This document shows, one piece after another, positions 1-9,458 of a DNA stretch of 64,000 bases. The notes below the pieces were generated by a model. It saw nothing but the letters and a program-made list of their open reading frames with translations. It did not search any database and was not told the DNA's origin. How positions within the stretch are numbered: position 1 is the stretch's first letter; each line of letters opens with the position of its first letter. This DNA is from CAZNXJ01 sp964577115. GTDB lineage: Bacteria; Planctomycetota; Planctomycetia; Pirellulales; Pirellulaceae. The translations under genes and the position numbers were made by a program. The stretch is taken from positions 57,699-121,698 of the forward strand of contig CAZNXJ010000017.1 in the NCBI GenBank assembly GCA_964577115.1. Reading direction: 5' to 3'.

Positions 1-1
1 C

Positions 2-370
2 GTCCACTTACAACTGGAAGAAGTCCAGCCCGGTGGTGAGAGTGGGGCAGAACCGGCTGGCGCGGCGTCCGACGATTCCGCCAATGCCTCGGGCGAAACG
101 TCTGCGGCGACGAGCACGAAGGCGCCGCCCGTGGCGCTGCTCGGGTACTGTTGGCCTACGGTCCTCAGAGCACTCCTGCAACACGCTCCCGCTCCCTTCG
201 CCGATCGACTATTGGACGGGATTGATTGTGTGCTGGTCGAAGCATCGGAACGTCCCACCGGCTTCCACGTCTACTGTCGGCCGGAATTCGTGCCGCAGCT
301 TGAACGCGCCGGCTTTACCCCAGCGGAAAACGGTTCGTCCGCGAAAAAGGAAGAAAACGCCGCCGAGTAG
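2..370 (+). CDS. C-terminal part of an unknown protein (5' end outside window)
   Basis: The frame is open from the first bases of the window and stops at 368-370, so this is the last ~122 residues of a gene that begins upstream. The first ~43 residues are rich in Ala, Gly, Ser and acidic residues and look like a flexible linker. A short folded-looking segment follows, containing a VALLGYCWPTVLRALL stretch and ending in a Lys/Glu-rich tail. No family was recognised. A GTG at 131 could serve as an internal start, but the open upstream frame makes a truncated view of a longer gene more likely. It converges on the serpin gene with an 17-bp gap. Confidence 0.5.
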   Translation, partial: VHLQLEEVQPGGESGAEPAGAASDDSANASGETSAATSTKAPPVALLGYCWPTVLRALLQHAPAPFADRLLDGIDCVLVEASERPTGFHVYCRPEFVPQLERAGFTPAENGSSAKKEENAAE

Positions 371-387
371 CCCAAAATTGCGCGCGG

Positions 388-1749
388 TTACTCGGCGGAC
401 CGGTCGGAATTAGCGACTGGGTTCGTGACGCGGCCGAGAAACAAGATGCTGCCGAGTTGCCGTTCGCGAATGAGAAACAGGAATGGCCGGTCCGCTCGGA
501 ACACGGGAACTTTGTCCACCCGCGGCGGTGCCCCAGTCGGTTCCGCAGTGACGGCCGTCGCGGCTGCCGCCTCGCTACCCTGCTCGTTCACCTCGACAAA
601 GACCTGATGCACAACGGCCGCCAGGGCCAGGTCACGGCCGCCGGTCATCTTCGAAAAATCCGCCGCGTCACGATCGAATGCGGATTGCATGCCTAGTGCG
701 ATGAGCGGCTGGCTGAGCTGAAACGCGGAGGTCGCGGAAAACCGCGGTATATAGACCTCGATTTCCGTGTCCGGCTTAATGGCGTCGATGGATGCCCGCA
801 ACAGGTCCCATGACCAGTCAGCTTCGAGTTCCTCGAGCGTCTTACCGGCGGCGGGCAGCAGAAGGACCATCGATACGTCGCCCACGCCATACGTCATCTC
901 CAGAACCTGATAGTCGCTGGTCTCGGCGTATCCAAATGAGTCGCGCGTCTGCATCAGTGGTACGTCGACCGTTTCGTCCTCCGAAACGTGAAAGGGACTT
1001 TCCCGTGTACGGATCGGCAAGAACGGTTTGGACCAGCGGCCCTGAAAATACACCGCACTTGTTAGCACGAGCCGCGTATCGGTTGTGATCGTGCCCGGCG
1101 ATAACAGTTCGCGAATGCGTTGTTCGGTCTGCGCCTCGACCCAGTCGTTAATCGCGCGCCGGGCTTCTTCGGGCTGAGTGAACGACAGCTGACCACATTC
1201 GGCACCGTAATACTCGCGCGTCGCGCGGAGAAACTCGGGTCGAAACGTCTCACCGGTGTCCGCCCACAGCCGGGTGGCGAACTTTGCATCGACGCCCTCG
1301 CCCTGATCGAGCGCTTGCCAGCGTGCGCGGAGGCGTTTCATACGTTCATGAACGGTGTCCACGGGCGGTGCGACATGCAACGTTTTGTGCATCTCGGCGG
1401 CTGTGTCGCCGTCTGCGCCTGTAAGCGCCATCGCGAGCGCCTCCGAAATGCCGCTCGGCGCTAGCACTAAATTTCCGTCACGCGCACGGAGCTGGCCGTA
1501 CAGATCGACGGCAAAATGATTCAGACCGGCGACCGTTGTCGCGAGGGCTTCCGCATCGGCATTGTCCACACTTCCCTCCGAGTCCGAATGAGAGGACTCG
1601 GCTGGTTCCGCTGACTGTTCGGCTGCCGATGCACTCGCCGCTGCCTGATCCCGCACGCCCTCGTTGGACGCGGCTGAATTAGGGGCGGCTTCCGGCTGGC
1701 ACCCGAGCGAAAGAAGCACTAAACCGACGAGCGTTGCGTGAAGTCGCAT
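388..1749 (-). CDS. Serpin family protease inhibitor, predicted lipoprotein
   Basis: A 453-residue serpin. The N-terminus is a lipoprotein signal with Cys17 in a LSLGC lipobox, then ~55 residues of Ser/Ala/Glu-rich linker, then the serpin fold from about residue 70. The hinge of the reactive-centre loop reads EVNEQGSEAAAATAVT near residues 386-401. It has the small-residue run (Gly, Ser, then four Ala) typical of inhibitory serpins. The C-terminal signature FRADRPFLFLI and GSILFLGRV follows. Counting from the hinge places the scissile bond near Glu-Pro-Thr-Gly, but the loop is longer than in alpha-1-antitrypsin, so P1 is uncertain. Known serpins trap serine or cysteine proteases by loop insertion. 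This one would sit on the periplasmic side of a membrane. It is divergent from the PPC-domain gene at 2026. Confidence 0.9.
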   Translation of the reverse strand: MRLHATLVGLVLLSLGCQPEAAPNSAASNEGVRDQAAASASAAEQSAEPAESSHSDSEGSVDNADAEALATTVAGLNHFAVDLYGQLRARDGNLVLAPSGISEALAMALTGADGDTAAEMHKTLHVAPPVDTVHERMKRLRARWQALDQGEGVDAKFATRLWADTGETFRPEFLRATREYYGAECGQLSFTQPEEARRAINDWVEAQTEQRIRELLSPGTITTDTRLVLTSAVYFQGRWSKPFLPIRTRESPFHVSEDETVDVPLMQTRDSFGYAETSDYQVLEMTYGVGDVSMVLLLPAAGKTLEELEADWSWDLLRASIDAIKPDTEIEVYIPRFSATSAFQLSQPLIALGMQSAFDRDAADFSKMTGGRDLALAAVVHQVFVEVNEQGSEAAAATAVTAEPTGAPPRVDKVPVFRADRPFLFLIRERQLGSILFLGRVTNPVANSDRSAE

Positions 1750-2025
1750 CGGAGAGTCGTCCTGTATGGGCCATCCCTTCGGCCGCTCGCGCGGTGCCGC
1801 GCCGGCCCGTGAGAATCGCGAGCAACTCTATTCTGATCATTCCCCACCTACCGCGTCACTACCTCGCACGCGGCGACGGCGCCGAGCCGTCCCAAGGACG
1901 TTTCCGTGGGCGTTCAAAAGTTCGTTGTTCACGCATAGGCGAGTCGTTATCCTATAAGCGATCGTTGATGCGTTAGGTGGTGGCTGCCGCTCGAGCGGCC
2001 TGGAGCAATCTTCGAACGGGGCGTC

Positions 2026-4542
2026 ATGTATCGGGGACCGAATGGCCGTTGGGCAATCGCCGCATGGGTGCTCGTCTGCGTAGCGGTGCACGGCGTGGCG
2101 CGTGGCCGGGATGCACAACCGCCGGAACTCAAATCGGTTTTTCCGCCGGGCGGACAGGCGGGCACAACGATCGAAGTGCAGGCCACGATCAGCGGATCTG
2201 CTGCGAGCACACTCGTCAGTAATGTGCCGGGCTGGCAGTGTGTGGCACTCGGTGAAGGGCGCTACGCCATCACGGTACCGGCCGGCACCACGGCCGGCTT
2301 GTACGATGTATGGGCCGTAGGCGAGCAGGGCGTGAGTTCTCCGCGCACGTTCTATGTCGGCCATCGGGCCGAAGTCTCCGAGCCCCCATCAAACGATGCG
2401 CTGGAAGCCGCGCCTCTCATTGGCGTCGGCGTCACCATCAATGGGCGGTTGGAAAAAGCCGGCGATCGCGATTGTTATCGGTTTGACGCAAAGCGCGGGC
2501 AGCTCGTTCTTATCGAATGTTGGGCCGAGCGGATTGATTCGCCGCTGCGAGCGGTTCTCGAGATTTATAGTGCTACCGGTATTCGGCTGGCGGTGAATCG
2601 TGGGTACTTCGGCGTGGATCCACTCATCCCATTTCAGGTGCCCGAGGACGGTACTTACACGGTGCGCGTCGAAGATCTCGTCGCGAGCGGCAGCAACGAG
2701 CACTGTTACCGTCTTGATATCGCCACTGACCCACGCGTGGTGACGTGGATGCCGGCGATTATTCCTCGCGGGCAATCATCGCGCATTACGTTATTTGGAT
2801 GGAATCTTGGGGGAGAGTCTGACAGTTTGCTGGCAGTAGCGACGCTTGGCGATGGGACGGCCGCTGCGGGATTCGAACGGCTGGAAGTCGAGATCCCGGC
2901 GGAGGCGGCGGAGCCAAGTGATTCGCTGCCGGTGCGACTCGGTCCCGCGCAATCCGTATGCGAAGCGATGGCGTATCGCCATCCCGGCAGCCATCAAACG
3001 CTCGCTATTGGCCTGACCGACGTTCCTGTTTCCACGGACACTCACGACAATCACTCGCCCGCATCGGCGCAAATCATCTCATGTCCCGGCGAGATCAGCG
3101 GGCAGCTTGCAGCGCTTGGCGAGCAGGATTGGTTTGCGCTGGATCTCCGCCGCGGCGAGGTCGTGTATTTCGAAGCCTTCGGCGAGCGGATCGATTCGCC
3201 CGTCGATTTGGATCTCAGTATCTTCGATGCACAAGGCCAGACGAGGCTTGCCCACTTCAGTGACGAATTGACCAATGTTGGCGGTAAGAATTTGCCGACC
3301 ACGCATCTCGACCCCTCAGGTCGCTGGGTGGCTCCGCACGATGGAACATATCTCATCTGCATCCGCGATCTGGCGGCGAGCCAGCCGTATGACCCGCGCC
3401 GCGTTTATCAGCTGGCCGTCCGCCGCGAACAGCCCGACTTTCAGCTGTTAGTTTGCACGCATGCGGGCGAACCGCGTGGCCTGAATATACCGCCCGGTGG
3501 CCGAGCCACGCTCGACGTGCTCGCCCTCCGTCAGCGCGGCTGCGAGGGTTCGATTCGCGTCACTGCTGTCGATCTGCCCGAAGGCGTGGAATGTCCCGAC
3601 GTGTGGCTCGGACCGGGTGTCTCTCGAACGACACTGGTGGTTTCCGCGAGCGAGAACGCGAGCCACGGACTGTATGAACTGCGGCTCAAAGGACTCCTCG
3701 AGGATGCGAACACGTCCGACGTTTCGTCACGTGGTATGAACAGCATGGTTCGCCGAGTGAACCCGGCCACAGTCGTCCGGGCCAACGCACCGATGGGCTG
3801 GGGCCGTCTCATGTCACGCTTGCCGCTATATATCGGCGGAAATGCGCCGCTGCGCATTCGAGCTAACGGACACGAGCCGCTTGCGCATCACCTGTACGGA
3901 ACGCTCCATGTTCGGCATGCGCCAGGCAGCGTCCTCGATATCGCCGTGACGGTCGACCGCGACGATTCGGTAGCCGCCGCGGAGATTCAGCTTACCGGGA
4001 TCGGTCTACCTCCCATGATCCAGAACCAGGCAGCGACGATCGCTGCGGGGGAAGCGCGCGGTCATCTGAGTTTTTACCTCCCGCCCACCATGCCTGCCGG
4101 TACGTACTCGCTGGCCGTTCGCGCTCATACGACACTTCTTGGAGCTGACGGTAAAAAAACGCCGGTCTACGTGGATAGTAACACCATCACGTTCGAAGTC
4201 AGTCGGGCGGCGTTCTACGTCGAGATCGACCCGCTCGCGCCTCGGCGGGCTCGGCGGGGCGAAACACTCCAAGTGGCCTATCGCGTGCAGCGAATGAACG
4301 GTTTTATTGGCAAGGTGCATACGGAACTGGCTGCTCCTGGTGTAGTGACGGACGTTGACGGCTTACTTGCTCGGGGCGAGACATTCGTCGGCCAGACCGA
4401 TAGCGGGTCACTGCAAATCATCGTCAATCCCGACGCGCCGCTCGGACCGCACCCCTTCCTGCGTTTATTTACGGTCGGAGTTGTCGAGGACGAACCGATA
4501 TATTTCGGCAGCCAATTCCTTCCCTTGGAAATCGTCGAATAG
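2026..4542 (+). CDS. Secreted PPC-domain protein with IPT/TIG-like N-terminus
   Basis: An 838-residue exported protein. The first ~27 residues form a signal peptide (AIAAWVLVCVAVHGVA core). Residues ~30-115 resemble an IPT/TIG immunoglobulin-like domain (PPGGQAGTTIEVQ). Two pre-peptidase C-terminal (PPC) beta-sandwich domains follow at ~126-235 and ~343-470, each with the GDRDCYRFDAKRGQ / GEQDWFALDLRRGE type of motif. The last ~350 residues look like further beta-sandwiches. In planctomycetes such proteins lie beside DUF1549/DUF1553 and DUF1501 genes. Here the next two genes are exactly those, 25 bp and then 15 bp apart, so a three-gene operon is likely. PPC domains are usually associated with extracellular proteins. 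No catalytic domain is visible and the role is unknown. Confidence 0.85.
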   Translation: MYRGPNGRWAIAAWVLVCVAVHGVARGRDAQPPELKSVFPPGGQAGTTIEVQATISGSAASTLVSNVPGWQCVALGEGRYAITVPAGTTAGLYDVWAVGEQGVSSPRTFYVGHRAEVSEPPSNDALEAAPLIGVGVTINGRLEKAGDRDCYRFDAKRGQLVLIECWAERIDSPLRAVLEIYSATGIRLAVNRGYFGVDPLIPFQVPEDGTYTVRVEDLVASGSNEHCYRLDIATDPRVVTWMPAIIPRGQSSRITLFGWNLGGESDSLLAVATLGDGTAAAGFERLEVEIPAEAAEPSDSLPVRLGPAQSVCEAMAYRHPGSHQTLAIGLTDVPVSTDTHDNHSPASAQIISCPGEISGQLAALGEQDWFALDLRRGEVVYFEAFGERIDSPVDLDLSIFDAQGQTRLAHFSDELTNVGGKNLPTTHLDPSGRWVAPHDGTYLICIRDLAASQPYDPRRVYQLAVRREQPDFQLLVCTHAGEPRGLNIPPGGRATLDVLALRQRGCEGSIRVTAVDLPEGVECPDVWLGPGVSRTTLVVSASENASHGLYELRLKGLLEDANTSDVSSRGMNSMVRRVNPATVVRANAPMGWGRLMSRLPLYIGGNAPLRIRANGHEPLAHHLYGTLHVRHAPGSVLDIAVTVDRDDSVAAAEIQLTGIGLPPMIQNQAATIAAGEARGHLSFYLPPTMPAGTYSLAVRAHTTLLGADGKKTPVYVDSNTITFEVSRAAFYVEIDPLAPRRARRGETLQVAYRVQRMNGFIGKVHTELAAPGVVTDVDGLLARGETFVGQTDSGSLQIIVNPDAPLGPHPFLRLFTVGVVEDEPIYFGSQFLPLEIVE

Positions 4543-4567
4543 CGGAGTGCCCACCAGGAATTGCCGC

Positions 4568-6835
4568 ATGAACTGCTATCGAAGGAAATTCGCAAGCGCG
4601 CGAGTGCTCGTACTGCTCCTCCTGCTTGCACCCGCTTGCCTCGCTAATGAGCCACCCAACACGGATGCGGCGCAGCCACGCGTCGTGCGGTTTGCGACAG
4701 ATGTTGTGCCCGTGCTGACACGGCTCGGATGTAACGGTGGTGGGTGTCATGGAAAGGCGACCGGGCAGAATGGTTTTCGGCTTTCGCTGCTCGGTTTCGA
4801 ACCAGAAGTGGACTACGAGGCGCTGGTAGGTGAAGCACGCGGCCGCCGGATCTCGCTGGCAGCGCCGGATCAAAGCTTGCTTTTGCTGAAGGCAACAGCG
4901 CGGCTGCCGCACGGCGGTGGGCGGAGGCTGGAAGAGGATAGTGACGATTACCGCCTACTCCGTGATTGGATCGCACAAGGTGCTCGGCCGGCGCTGCCGG
5001 ATGATCCGACGATCGAGCGTATTACCGTCGAGCCGGCAACACTGGTATTGCCGACGCAGACCACCAAACAGCTCACCGTCACGGCATGGTTTTCCAACGG
5101 CGAACGCCGCGACGTGACGGATCAATCGGTCTACCAGTCGAACGATCCCGAGATTGCCGCGGTGAGCTCGGAGGGGCTCGTGCAAACGCAGTCGCGACCA
5201 GGGTTGTTCGCCATCATGGCTCGGTACGGCGACCAGATTGCGACATTCCAAGCAGCGGTGCCGTACGTTACGGACCCGCAGCGGCTGGCGGACGTCCAGC
5301 GGCAACTCGACGAGGTCGAAAACCGCCTCGGTACCTCGCAGGTCGATCGGCTTCTCTTGCAGCAGTGGCGGCGGCTCGCCGTGGTGCCATCCGAGCCGGC
5401 GGATGATGTGACTTTTTTGCGTCGCGCGATGTTGGACATTTGCGGCACGTTGCCAACGAGCGAAGAAGTTGCCGAGTACGTTGCGGACAAACGCAGCGAT
5501 AAGCGCCGACGATTGATCGATCGGCTGCTCGAACGGCCCGAATATGCCAGCTATTTTGCGTTGAAATGGGCCGACATCTTGCAAAACCGCGGCGCGGGCT
5601 ACGGAACATCCAAACAGCGAGCCGGTACCGCGCTGTTTGCCGGATGGATACGCGATTCGATCGCGGCGAATAAACCATATGATCAGTTCGTCACCGAGAT
5701 TCTCACGGCGACGGGCAGTCAGCGGCTCAATCCACCCACGGTCTGGTACCGAAGCGTGCGAACTTCGACGGACTATGTTGAATCCGTGGCGCAGGCGTTT
5801 CTTGGCGTACGCATTCAGTGTGCACAGTGCCACCATCATCCGTCGGAGAATTGGAGCCAGGCGGATTACTTTGGACTTGCAGCGGCGTTTGCGCGTGTTG
5901 GCCGCAAGGGCGGGTTCGCGGATGCGGAAGTGCCGACCGACGAGATCATCTTTGTGAAGGACCGCGGCGCGGTGCAACATCCGCGCACCGGGGAAGTGCT
6001 GGCGCCGAAACCTCTAGGCAGCGCTCCGTTCGACCTCGGGGTGCACGACGATCCGCGGCGGCACCTGGCCGCATGGATGACGGCTCCGGACAATCCCTTC
6101 TTCGCCCGTACGATGGCGAACCGTATGTGGGCTCATTTCTTCGGGCGAGGCATCATTGACCCGATTGATGACGCCCGGAGTACGAATCCACCGAGCAACC
6201 CCGAACTGCTCGATGCATTAGCCGCTGATTTCGTATCGAGCGGCTACGACGTCAAGCAACTGATCCGTGTCATTACGAATAGCTACGCATACGGGCTTTC
6301 GTCCTTGCCGCACGAAGGAAACGCGGGCGACACGCAGTCGTTCGCGCGATTTTACCCTCGGCGGTTGCCCGCCGAGGTGCTGCTCGACGGTTTTAGCCAG
6401 GTGCTCGAAGTACCCACGGAATTTCCCGGAGTTGGCGGCAAATTGCCGCTCGGAACGCGGGCCATCGAATTGCCCGACGAAAACATTCCGGTGCATTTTC
6501 TCGACGTATTCGGCCGCCCCCCGCGCATGACGGCGTGCGAATGCGAACGTGTCGATGCGCCTGCTCTTACCCAGGCACTCGAACTCGTCAGCTCGGCGGA
6601 ATTGCAGCGCAAGCTGACAGCGAGCGATGGATATGCGCAGCGTATTGCCGAGCGAGATATTTCTGACCGCGAACGGGCACGGGAAATCTTTCTCCGCGTG
6701 CTCGCGCGACCTCCTCGGCCTGAAGAACTCGATGTGGCTGCCGAGTATCTCGCCTCGGAAACAGACAAGGCCGAGGCCTGTCGCTCGCTGCTTTGGTCGC
6801 TGCTGGCCACCAATGAATTCTTGTTTAATCACTGA
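4568..6835 (+). CDS. DUF1549/DUF1553 planctomycete cytochrome-like protein
   Basis: A 755-residue exported protein starting at the ATG that begins a clean signal peptide (VLVLLLLLAPACLA); a longer upstream frame overlaps the previous gene and is less likely. Residues ~40-140 form the planctomycete cytochrome-like module with LGCNGGGCHGK (Cys55, Cys60, His61). A Big2-like Ig domain lies at ~155-235. DUF1549 (~260-460) contains a classical CAQCHHH haem-c motif near residues 418-422. DUF1553 follows (~500-750; ARTMANRMWAHFFGRGI). The paired PSCyt/PSD families are massively expanded in Planctomycetes and of unknown biochemical function, though the haem motifs imply electron transfer in the envelope. 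It lies between the PPC and DUF1501 genes with short gaps, suggesting co-transcription. Confidence 0.92.
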   Translation: MNCYRRKFASARVLVLLLLLAPACLANEPPNTDAAQPRVVRFATDVVPVLTRLGCNGGGCHGKATGQNGFRLSLLGFEPEVDYEALVGEARGRRISLAAPDQSLLLLKATARLPHGGGRRLEEDSDDYRLLRDWIAQGARPALPDDPTIERITVEPATLVLPTQTTKQLTVTAWFSNGERRDVTDQSVYQSNDPEIAAVSSEGLVQTQSRPGLFAIMARYGDQIATFQAAVPYVTDPQRLADVQRQLDEVENRLGTSQVDRLLLQQWRRLAVVPSEPADDVTFLRRAMLDICGTLPTSEEVAEYVADKRSDKRRRLIDRLLERPEYASYFALKWADILQNRGAGYGTSKQRAGTALFAGWIRDSIAANKPYDQFVTEILTATGSQRLNPPTVWYRSVRTSTDYVESVAQAFLGVRIQCAQCHHHPSENWSQADYFGLAAAFARVGRKGGFADAEVPTDEIIFVKDRGAVQHPRTGEVLAPKPLGSAPFDLGVHDDPRRHLAAWMTAPDNPFFARTMANRMWAHFFGRGIIDPIDDARSTNPPSNPELLDALAADFVSSGYDVKQLIRVITNSYAYGLSSLPHEGNAGDTQSFARFYPRRLPAEVLLDGFSQVLEVPTEFPGVGGKLPLGTRAIELPDENIPVHFLDVFGRPPRMTACECERVDAPALTQALELVSSAELQRKLTASDGYAQRIAERDISDRERAREIFLRVLARPPRPEELDVAAEYLASETDKAEACRSLLWSLLATNEFLFNH

Positions 6836-6850
6836 TCGGAGGACGCCATC

Positions 6851-8179
6851 ATGTTGCAAATCGTAGGAAAGCCATTTCGCAACTGTGCAGGCGTCACGCG
6901 CCGGCGATTCTTGGAAATTGGCGCACCGCTCCTCGGTCTTGGTCTGAGCGATTTGTTGCGACTGGAATTGCAGGCCGCCGAGACGGATCGACCTTCCAAC
7001 CGCCGCTCGCTGATTGTCTTCTGGACCGACGGCGGGCTCAGCCAGCAGGACACATATGATATGAAGCCGGACGCGCCGGCCGAATATCGCGGCATGTACC
7101 GCCCCATTCCGACATCGGTTCCCGGAATCATGGTCGGTGAACGCTGCCCGCGGCAGGCCGAGATAATGCACCGACTCTCGATCGTTCGTTCGGTGCATCA
7201 CGAGAACGGTATTCATGCGCCGTCGTCGCATTGGATGTTGACCGGCTACTTCGGTCCGACACTCGCACGTAGCGCTCCCCAGAAGCCCTCGATGGGTTCC
7301 GTGATTGCTCGCGCGCTCGGACCGCGTCGGCGGCCGATGCCCGCCTACGTCACGATTCCGAAAGCGGAGGGATTCGGCTACCAAGGGGCGGTGTATCTCG
7401 GAAAGGCATATAACCCGTTCGAAGTGGGTGCGGATCCGAACGCCGAGGATTTTCGCGTCCCGAATCTCGCACTGCCGGAAGGGTTGGCGCTGGACAGCGT
7501 GAACACACGGCGCACACTGCTCACGAAGTTCGACACGCTGCGCCGTGATATCGACGATAGTGGGGTGATGGACGGGCTGGATACTTTCAAACGCCAGGCG
7601 CTCGAGATGGTCACGGGCGATGATATGCGAGCGGCCTTTGACCTCGCGCAGGAAGACAGCCGTTTGCGCGATCGGTACGGGCGGCACCGGTATGGCCAGA
7701 GTGCGCTACTTGCGCGGCGCCTGATCGAGGCCGGGGCGCGCGTCGTCAACATCAACACGGGCAACTGGGATCACCACAACGACATCTTCGACGGGTTGGA
7801 ACAGCATCTGCCGCCACTCGATCAAGCCATTGCGACGCTTGTCGAAGACCTCGAACAGCGCGGCATGCTGGACGACGTCCTGGTGTACTGCGTCGGTGAG
7901 TTTGGACGGACACCTCGGATGAATGGCCACGCGGGCCGTGATCACTGGGCGGACTGCTTCTCCGTGCTCCTCGCCGGCGGCGGCATCCAGGGCGGACGTG
8001 TCGTTGGCGCGAGCGAAAAGTGGGGTGGTGCCGTTCGCGATCGGATGGTTACCCCGCTGGACCTCCTGGCGACGATTTACCGCCAACTTGGGATTCCGCT
8101 CGATACGCACTACGAGGATGCGAGCGGTCGGCCGATCAGCATCGTTGGCGACGGCCTTCCGATCGACGAACTCGTGTAG
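6851..8179 (+). CDS. DUF1501 family protein, twin-arginine exported
   Basis: A 442-residue member of DUF1501, a family related to the alkaline phosphatase/sulfatase fold. The N-terminus carries a Tat-type signal, VTRRRFLEIG followed by PLLGLGLSDLL. A metal-site-like opening, LIVFWTDGGLSQQDTYDMKP (about residues 54-73), and the late motif VYCVGEFGRTPRMNGHAGRDHW (shown here across ~345-366) are family hallmarks. The gene starts 15 bp after the DUF1549/DUF1553 gene, with a GGAGGA ribosome-binding site at the junction. The two are nearly always paired in planctomycetes. The substrate is unknown. Tat export suggests the protein folds, perhaps with bound metal, before leaving the cytoplasm. Confidence 0.92.
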   Translation: MLQIVGKPFRNCAGVTRRRFLEIGAPLLGLGLSDLLRLELQAAETDRPSNRRSLIVFWTDGGLSQQDTYDMKPDAPAEYRGMYRPIPTSVPGIMVGERCPRQAEIMHRLSIVRSVHHENGIHAPSSHWMLTGYFGPTLARSAPQKPSMGSVIARALGPRRRPMPAYVTIPKAEGFGYQGAVYLGKAYNPFEVGADPNAEDFRVPNLALPEGLALDSVNTRRTLLTKFDTLRRDIDDSGVMDGLDTFKRQALEMVTGDDMRAAFDLAQEDSRLRDRYGRHRYGQSALLARRLIEAGARVVNINTGNWDHHNDIFDGLEQHLPPLDQAIATLVEDLEQRGMLDDVLVYCVGEFGRTPRMNGHAGRDHWADCFSVLLAGGGIQGGRVVGASEKWGGAVRDRMVTPLDLLATIYRQLGIPLDTHYEDASGRPISIVGDGLPIDELV

Positions 8180-8190
8180 CCGTCTGGCGG

Positions 8191-8209
8191 CGGGCACAAG
8201 AGTTGCCCG
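8191..8209 (+). terminator. Weak hairpin after the DUF1501 gene
   Basis: Arms CGGGCA (8191-8196) and TGCCCG (8204-8209) flank a 7-nt loop, 11 bp after the DUF1501 stop. There is no T-run, so it is only a plausible termination or mRNA-end structure. Confidence 0.3.
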
Positions 8210-8287
8210 AGCTAAGGCAAGCGGGAGGGACGGCCGGTGCGGGGCACGCGCTTGCCGTCAACTATTGGGCGTGCCTTAGGACATCGT

Positions 8288-9241
8288 ATGCCATCCGAGC
8301 AAGAACCAGTCGAGTCGGAACCTGCGCCCGTCGTGACGCAAGCGGTTACACGGCGCAGAGTGCTCCTCGTGGGCAACGAGAACGCTCGACGCGTGAAGGA
8401 GTCATTTGGAACAGCCGTGGACTCCCTGAGCGGCCACGGCATGGAGGTGTTCTGCGAGACACTGGGTAAGCACAATTCCTTGCACGATGTGCTTGCGCAG
8501 TATCACGATCGCGTCGATGTGTTGGTCATTGCGGGTGGCGACGGGACGTTGAATCACCTGGCCGACGAACTCGTTGGTCACCGCTTGCCGATCGGGATCT
8601 TACCGCTGGGAACAGCCAACGATCTGGCTCGCACCTTGAACATACCGCTGGACCTGCACCAGGCGTGCGGCGTCGTTGCCGATGGTGAACCGCGCCCAAT
8701 CGACCTGGGATGGGTGAATGGAAAGCACTTTTTCAATGTCGCCAGCATTGGTCTTAGCGCACTCATTACCCAGCAGTTGACGGGCGAAATCAAAAAACGC
8801 TGGGGAGTGTTCGCGTATCTGATAACTGCGATTCGCGCGCTGGCCCGCTCTTTTCCGTTTCACGCGCAGATCGTTCATAACGACAGCGTATGTAATGTGC
8901 GGACGCTGCAAATTGCCGTCGGCAACGGGCGCTATTACGGTGGAGGACTAGCAGTTGCGGCTGATGCCGCGATCGATGACCAGCGCTTGGATCTATACAG
9001 CCTCGAGATCGGTCACTGGTGGGAAATGATCCCGCTGCTCTTCTCGCTGCGCTCCGGTCAGCTCGAACGCCACGCGAAAACCCGTACGATGTCGGGGCAT
9101 TCGTTCGAGATTCGAACGCGGCGCCGCCGCGTGGTCACAACGGATGGTGAGATCACGACGCATACACCCGCAGTGTTCAAGATAGTACCTCGAGCGATCC
9201 AGGTGATCACGCCTGGCCCCGACACCACCGCTGTTCGCTAA
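8288..9241 (+). CDS. Diacylglycerol/lipid kinase family protein (YegS-like)
   Basis: A 317-residue DAGK-catalytic-domain protein. After a ~25-residue polar N-terminus come the nucleotide-binding loop VLVIAGGDGTLNHLADEL (about residues 78-95) and GILPLGTANDLARTLNIP (~103-120). Both are diagnostic of the DgkB/YegS/LCB5 superfamily. The C-terminal lobe contains GNGRYYGGGLAVAADAAIDD, the metal- and lipid-binding side. These soluble enzymes transfer phosphate from ATP to diacylglycerol, phosphatidylglycerol or sphingoid-like lipids. The exact substrate cannot be read from the sequence. The ATG at 8288 was chosen over an in-frame ATG at 8237 because the family motifs begin shortly after it. The gene stands alone on the plus strand. 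Confidence 0.88.
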   Translation: MPSEQEPVESEPAPVVTQAVTRRRVLLVGNENARRVKESFGTAVDSLSGHGMEVFCETLGKHNSLHDVLAQYHDRVDVLVIAGGDGTLNHLADELVGHRLPIGILPLGTANDLARTLNIPLDLHQACGVVADGEPRPIDLGWVNGKHFFNVASIGLSALITQQLTGEIKKRWGVFAYLITAIRALARSFPFHAQIVHNDSVCNVRTLQIAVGNGRYYGGGLAVAADAAIDDQRLDLYSLEIGHWWEMIPLLFSLRSGQLERHAKTRTMSGHSFEIRTRRRRVVTTDGEITTHTPAVFKIVPRAIQVITPGPDTTAVR

Positions 9242-9458
9242 AGAGCGTAGCGCTCGACAACCGTACCGCTGACGCGAACAGTCGTCTTTGCCGCAAGGTC
9301 GCGCCCTCATTTCAGAACCATGTTGCTATTGGGCGGTTGGCTCGGCCCCGCCGAGTCCTCACAATAACGTACGCTGCCGCTCGGCAGGCGTCGCCGCGGC
9401 GAGAGACGCCGCTTCTGCGGCCGTCCGTCTTCCCCAATAGCTCCATGGGTTTCGCAAC

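Noticed and set aside
4955..5980. A 341-codon minus-strand frame
   Set aside because: Antisense to the DUF1549 region; composition is not protein-like.
6218..7687. A 489-codon minus-strand frame
   Set aside because: Antisense to the DUF1553 and DUF1501 genes, rich in Arg/His and without motifs.
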